A DNA stretch of 6,601 bases. Source: Smithellaceae bacterium. Its GTDB lineage: Bacteria > Desulfobacterota > Syntrophia > Syntrophales > JAQULV01. Below the pieces are notes generated by a model that worked only from the letters and a program-made list of their open reading frames with translations, made no database searches and had not been told where the DNA came from. Positions 6,056-6,601 of the stretch are shown here, one piece after another. The translations under genes were made by a program, and so were the position numbers. The stretch's first letter is position 1. Every line of letters starts with the position of its first letter. The stretch spans positions 1-6,601 of the forward strand of contig JAQULV010000076.1 in assembly GCA_028718405.1 (NCBI GenBank). Direction: 5' to 3'.

Positions 6056-6601
6056 ATGAACATCGTGGAGTGCAAGGATATAAGGAAGGTCTACCACCAG
6101 GGCAAGGTCGAAGTACAGGCCCTAAACGGCATCGATCTGGAAGTGGAAAAGGGCGGCTTCGTAGCCTTGGCCGGTCCTTCCGGATCGGGAAAGACGACGC
6201 TGCTCAACATCATCGGGGGCCTCGATCGCCCCGACGGAGGCAGCGTGTCCGTCGACGGAGAGGAGCTGAGCGTAATGAACCAGGGAGAGTTGGCCAATCT
6301 GCGCTTGCAAAAGGTCGGCTTCGTCTTCCAGTCTTTCAATCTGATCCCGGTTCTGTCTGCGCTGGAGAACGTCGAGTTCGTGATGCTCCTCAAGGGGGTA
6401 CCGACCAAAGAGAGGAGGGAACGGTCGCGTGCAATCCTTGACGACGTGGGTCTGGCGGGCCTGTATGACCGCCGGCCAGCAGAACTTTCGGGCGGCCAGC
6501 AGCAACGCGTGGCGGTGGCTAGGGCCATCGTCGCCAACCCGGCTATCGTCCTTGCCGACGAGCCGACGGCCAACCTGGATTCCAAAACCGGTCAGGGGCT
6601 C
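6056..6601 (+). CDS. ABC transporter ATP-binding protein, LolD/MacB type, 3' end outside window
   Basis: The frame is open from the ATG at 6056 to the window edge, giving 182 residues of an expected 220-240. All motifs up to the D-loop are present: Walker A GPSGSGKT (40-47), Q-loop Gln92 within FVFQSFNL, signature LSGGQQQR (144-151), Walker B IVLADE with catalytic Glu169, and D-loop ANLDS (172-176). The H-loop histidine would fall beyond the window. [18 protein letters not shown] and [17 protein letters not shown] are typical of the LolD/MacB (MacB-type, 3.A.1.122/125-like) subfamily, whose members partner FtsX-type permeases. It would act as a dimer on the cytoplasmic face, hydrolysing ATP to drive mechanotransmission through the two permeases to the periplasmic domain. 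It is 25 bases downstream of the second permease in the same operon. I leave the symbol empty because this is not demonstrably the canonical lolD. Confidence 0.93.
   Translation, partial: MNIVECKDIRKVYHQGKVEVQALNGIDLEVEKGGFVALAGPSGSGKTTLLNIIGGLDRPDGGSVSVDGEELSVMNQGELANLRLQKVGFVFQSFNLIPVLSALENVEFVMLLKGVPTKERRERSRAILDDVGLAGLYDRRPAELSGGQQQRVAVARAIVANPAIVLADEPTANLDSKTGQGL

Noticed and set aside
6070..6585. Open frames in other frames and on the minus strand over the last 500 bases
   Set aside because: The frame from 6056 carries every ABC ATPase motif, so the others are shadows of it.

Overview
The window looks like a chromosomal segment of a Gram-negative bacterium with fairly high GC. A periplasmic LolA-like protein sits beside an ABC exporter of the type that serves the outer membrane, which requires a diderm cell. 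Gene content and protein style fit a deltaproteobacterium-like lineage such as the Syntrophales or Desulfobacterota, but that placement is inference from general resemblance and not a search result.

Layout: (1) Bases 1-1202, plus strand, hold most of peptide chain release factor 3 (prfC), cut at its 5' end by the window. (2) Bases 1209-2339, minus strand, hold a tight two-gene operon converging on prfC. First comes a glyoxalase-fold (VOC) metalloprotein with a long C-terminal tail, then 3 bases later a DUF1643 protein. A strong Shine-Dalgarno places the VOC start at 2339 and not at the longer open-frame start. A GC hairpin next to that site is followed on the plus strand by a T-run and looks like a rightward terminator. 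(3) Bases 2340-2792 are a divergent intergenic region of about 450 bases with candidate promoters for both sides and no convincing gene. (4) Bases 2793 to the window end, plus strand, hold a compact operon: a secreted LolA-like protein, two paralogous FtsX/MacB-type permeases, and a LolD/MacB-type ATPase cut at its 3' end by the window.

The four-gene operon reads as one machine. The ATPase would power a heterodimer of the two permeases, which lifts a lipid or lipoprotein substrate out of the inner membrane. The LolA-like protein would carry it across the periplasm. It resembles LolCDE-LolA in logic, but gene order, permease N-termini and the LolA-like family all differ from the canonical Lol system, so its cargo cannot be read from the sequence. 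This is the most interesting part of the window, though similar cassettes are known in outline and I do not claim it is a new system.
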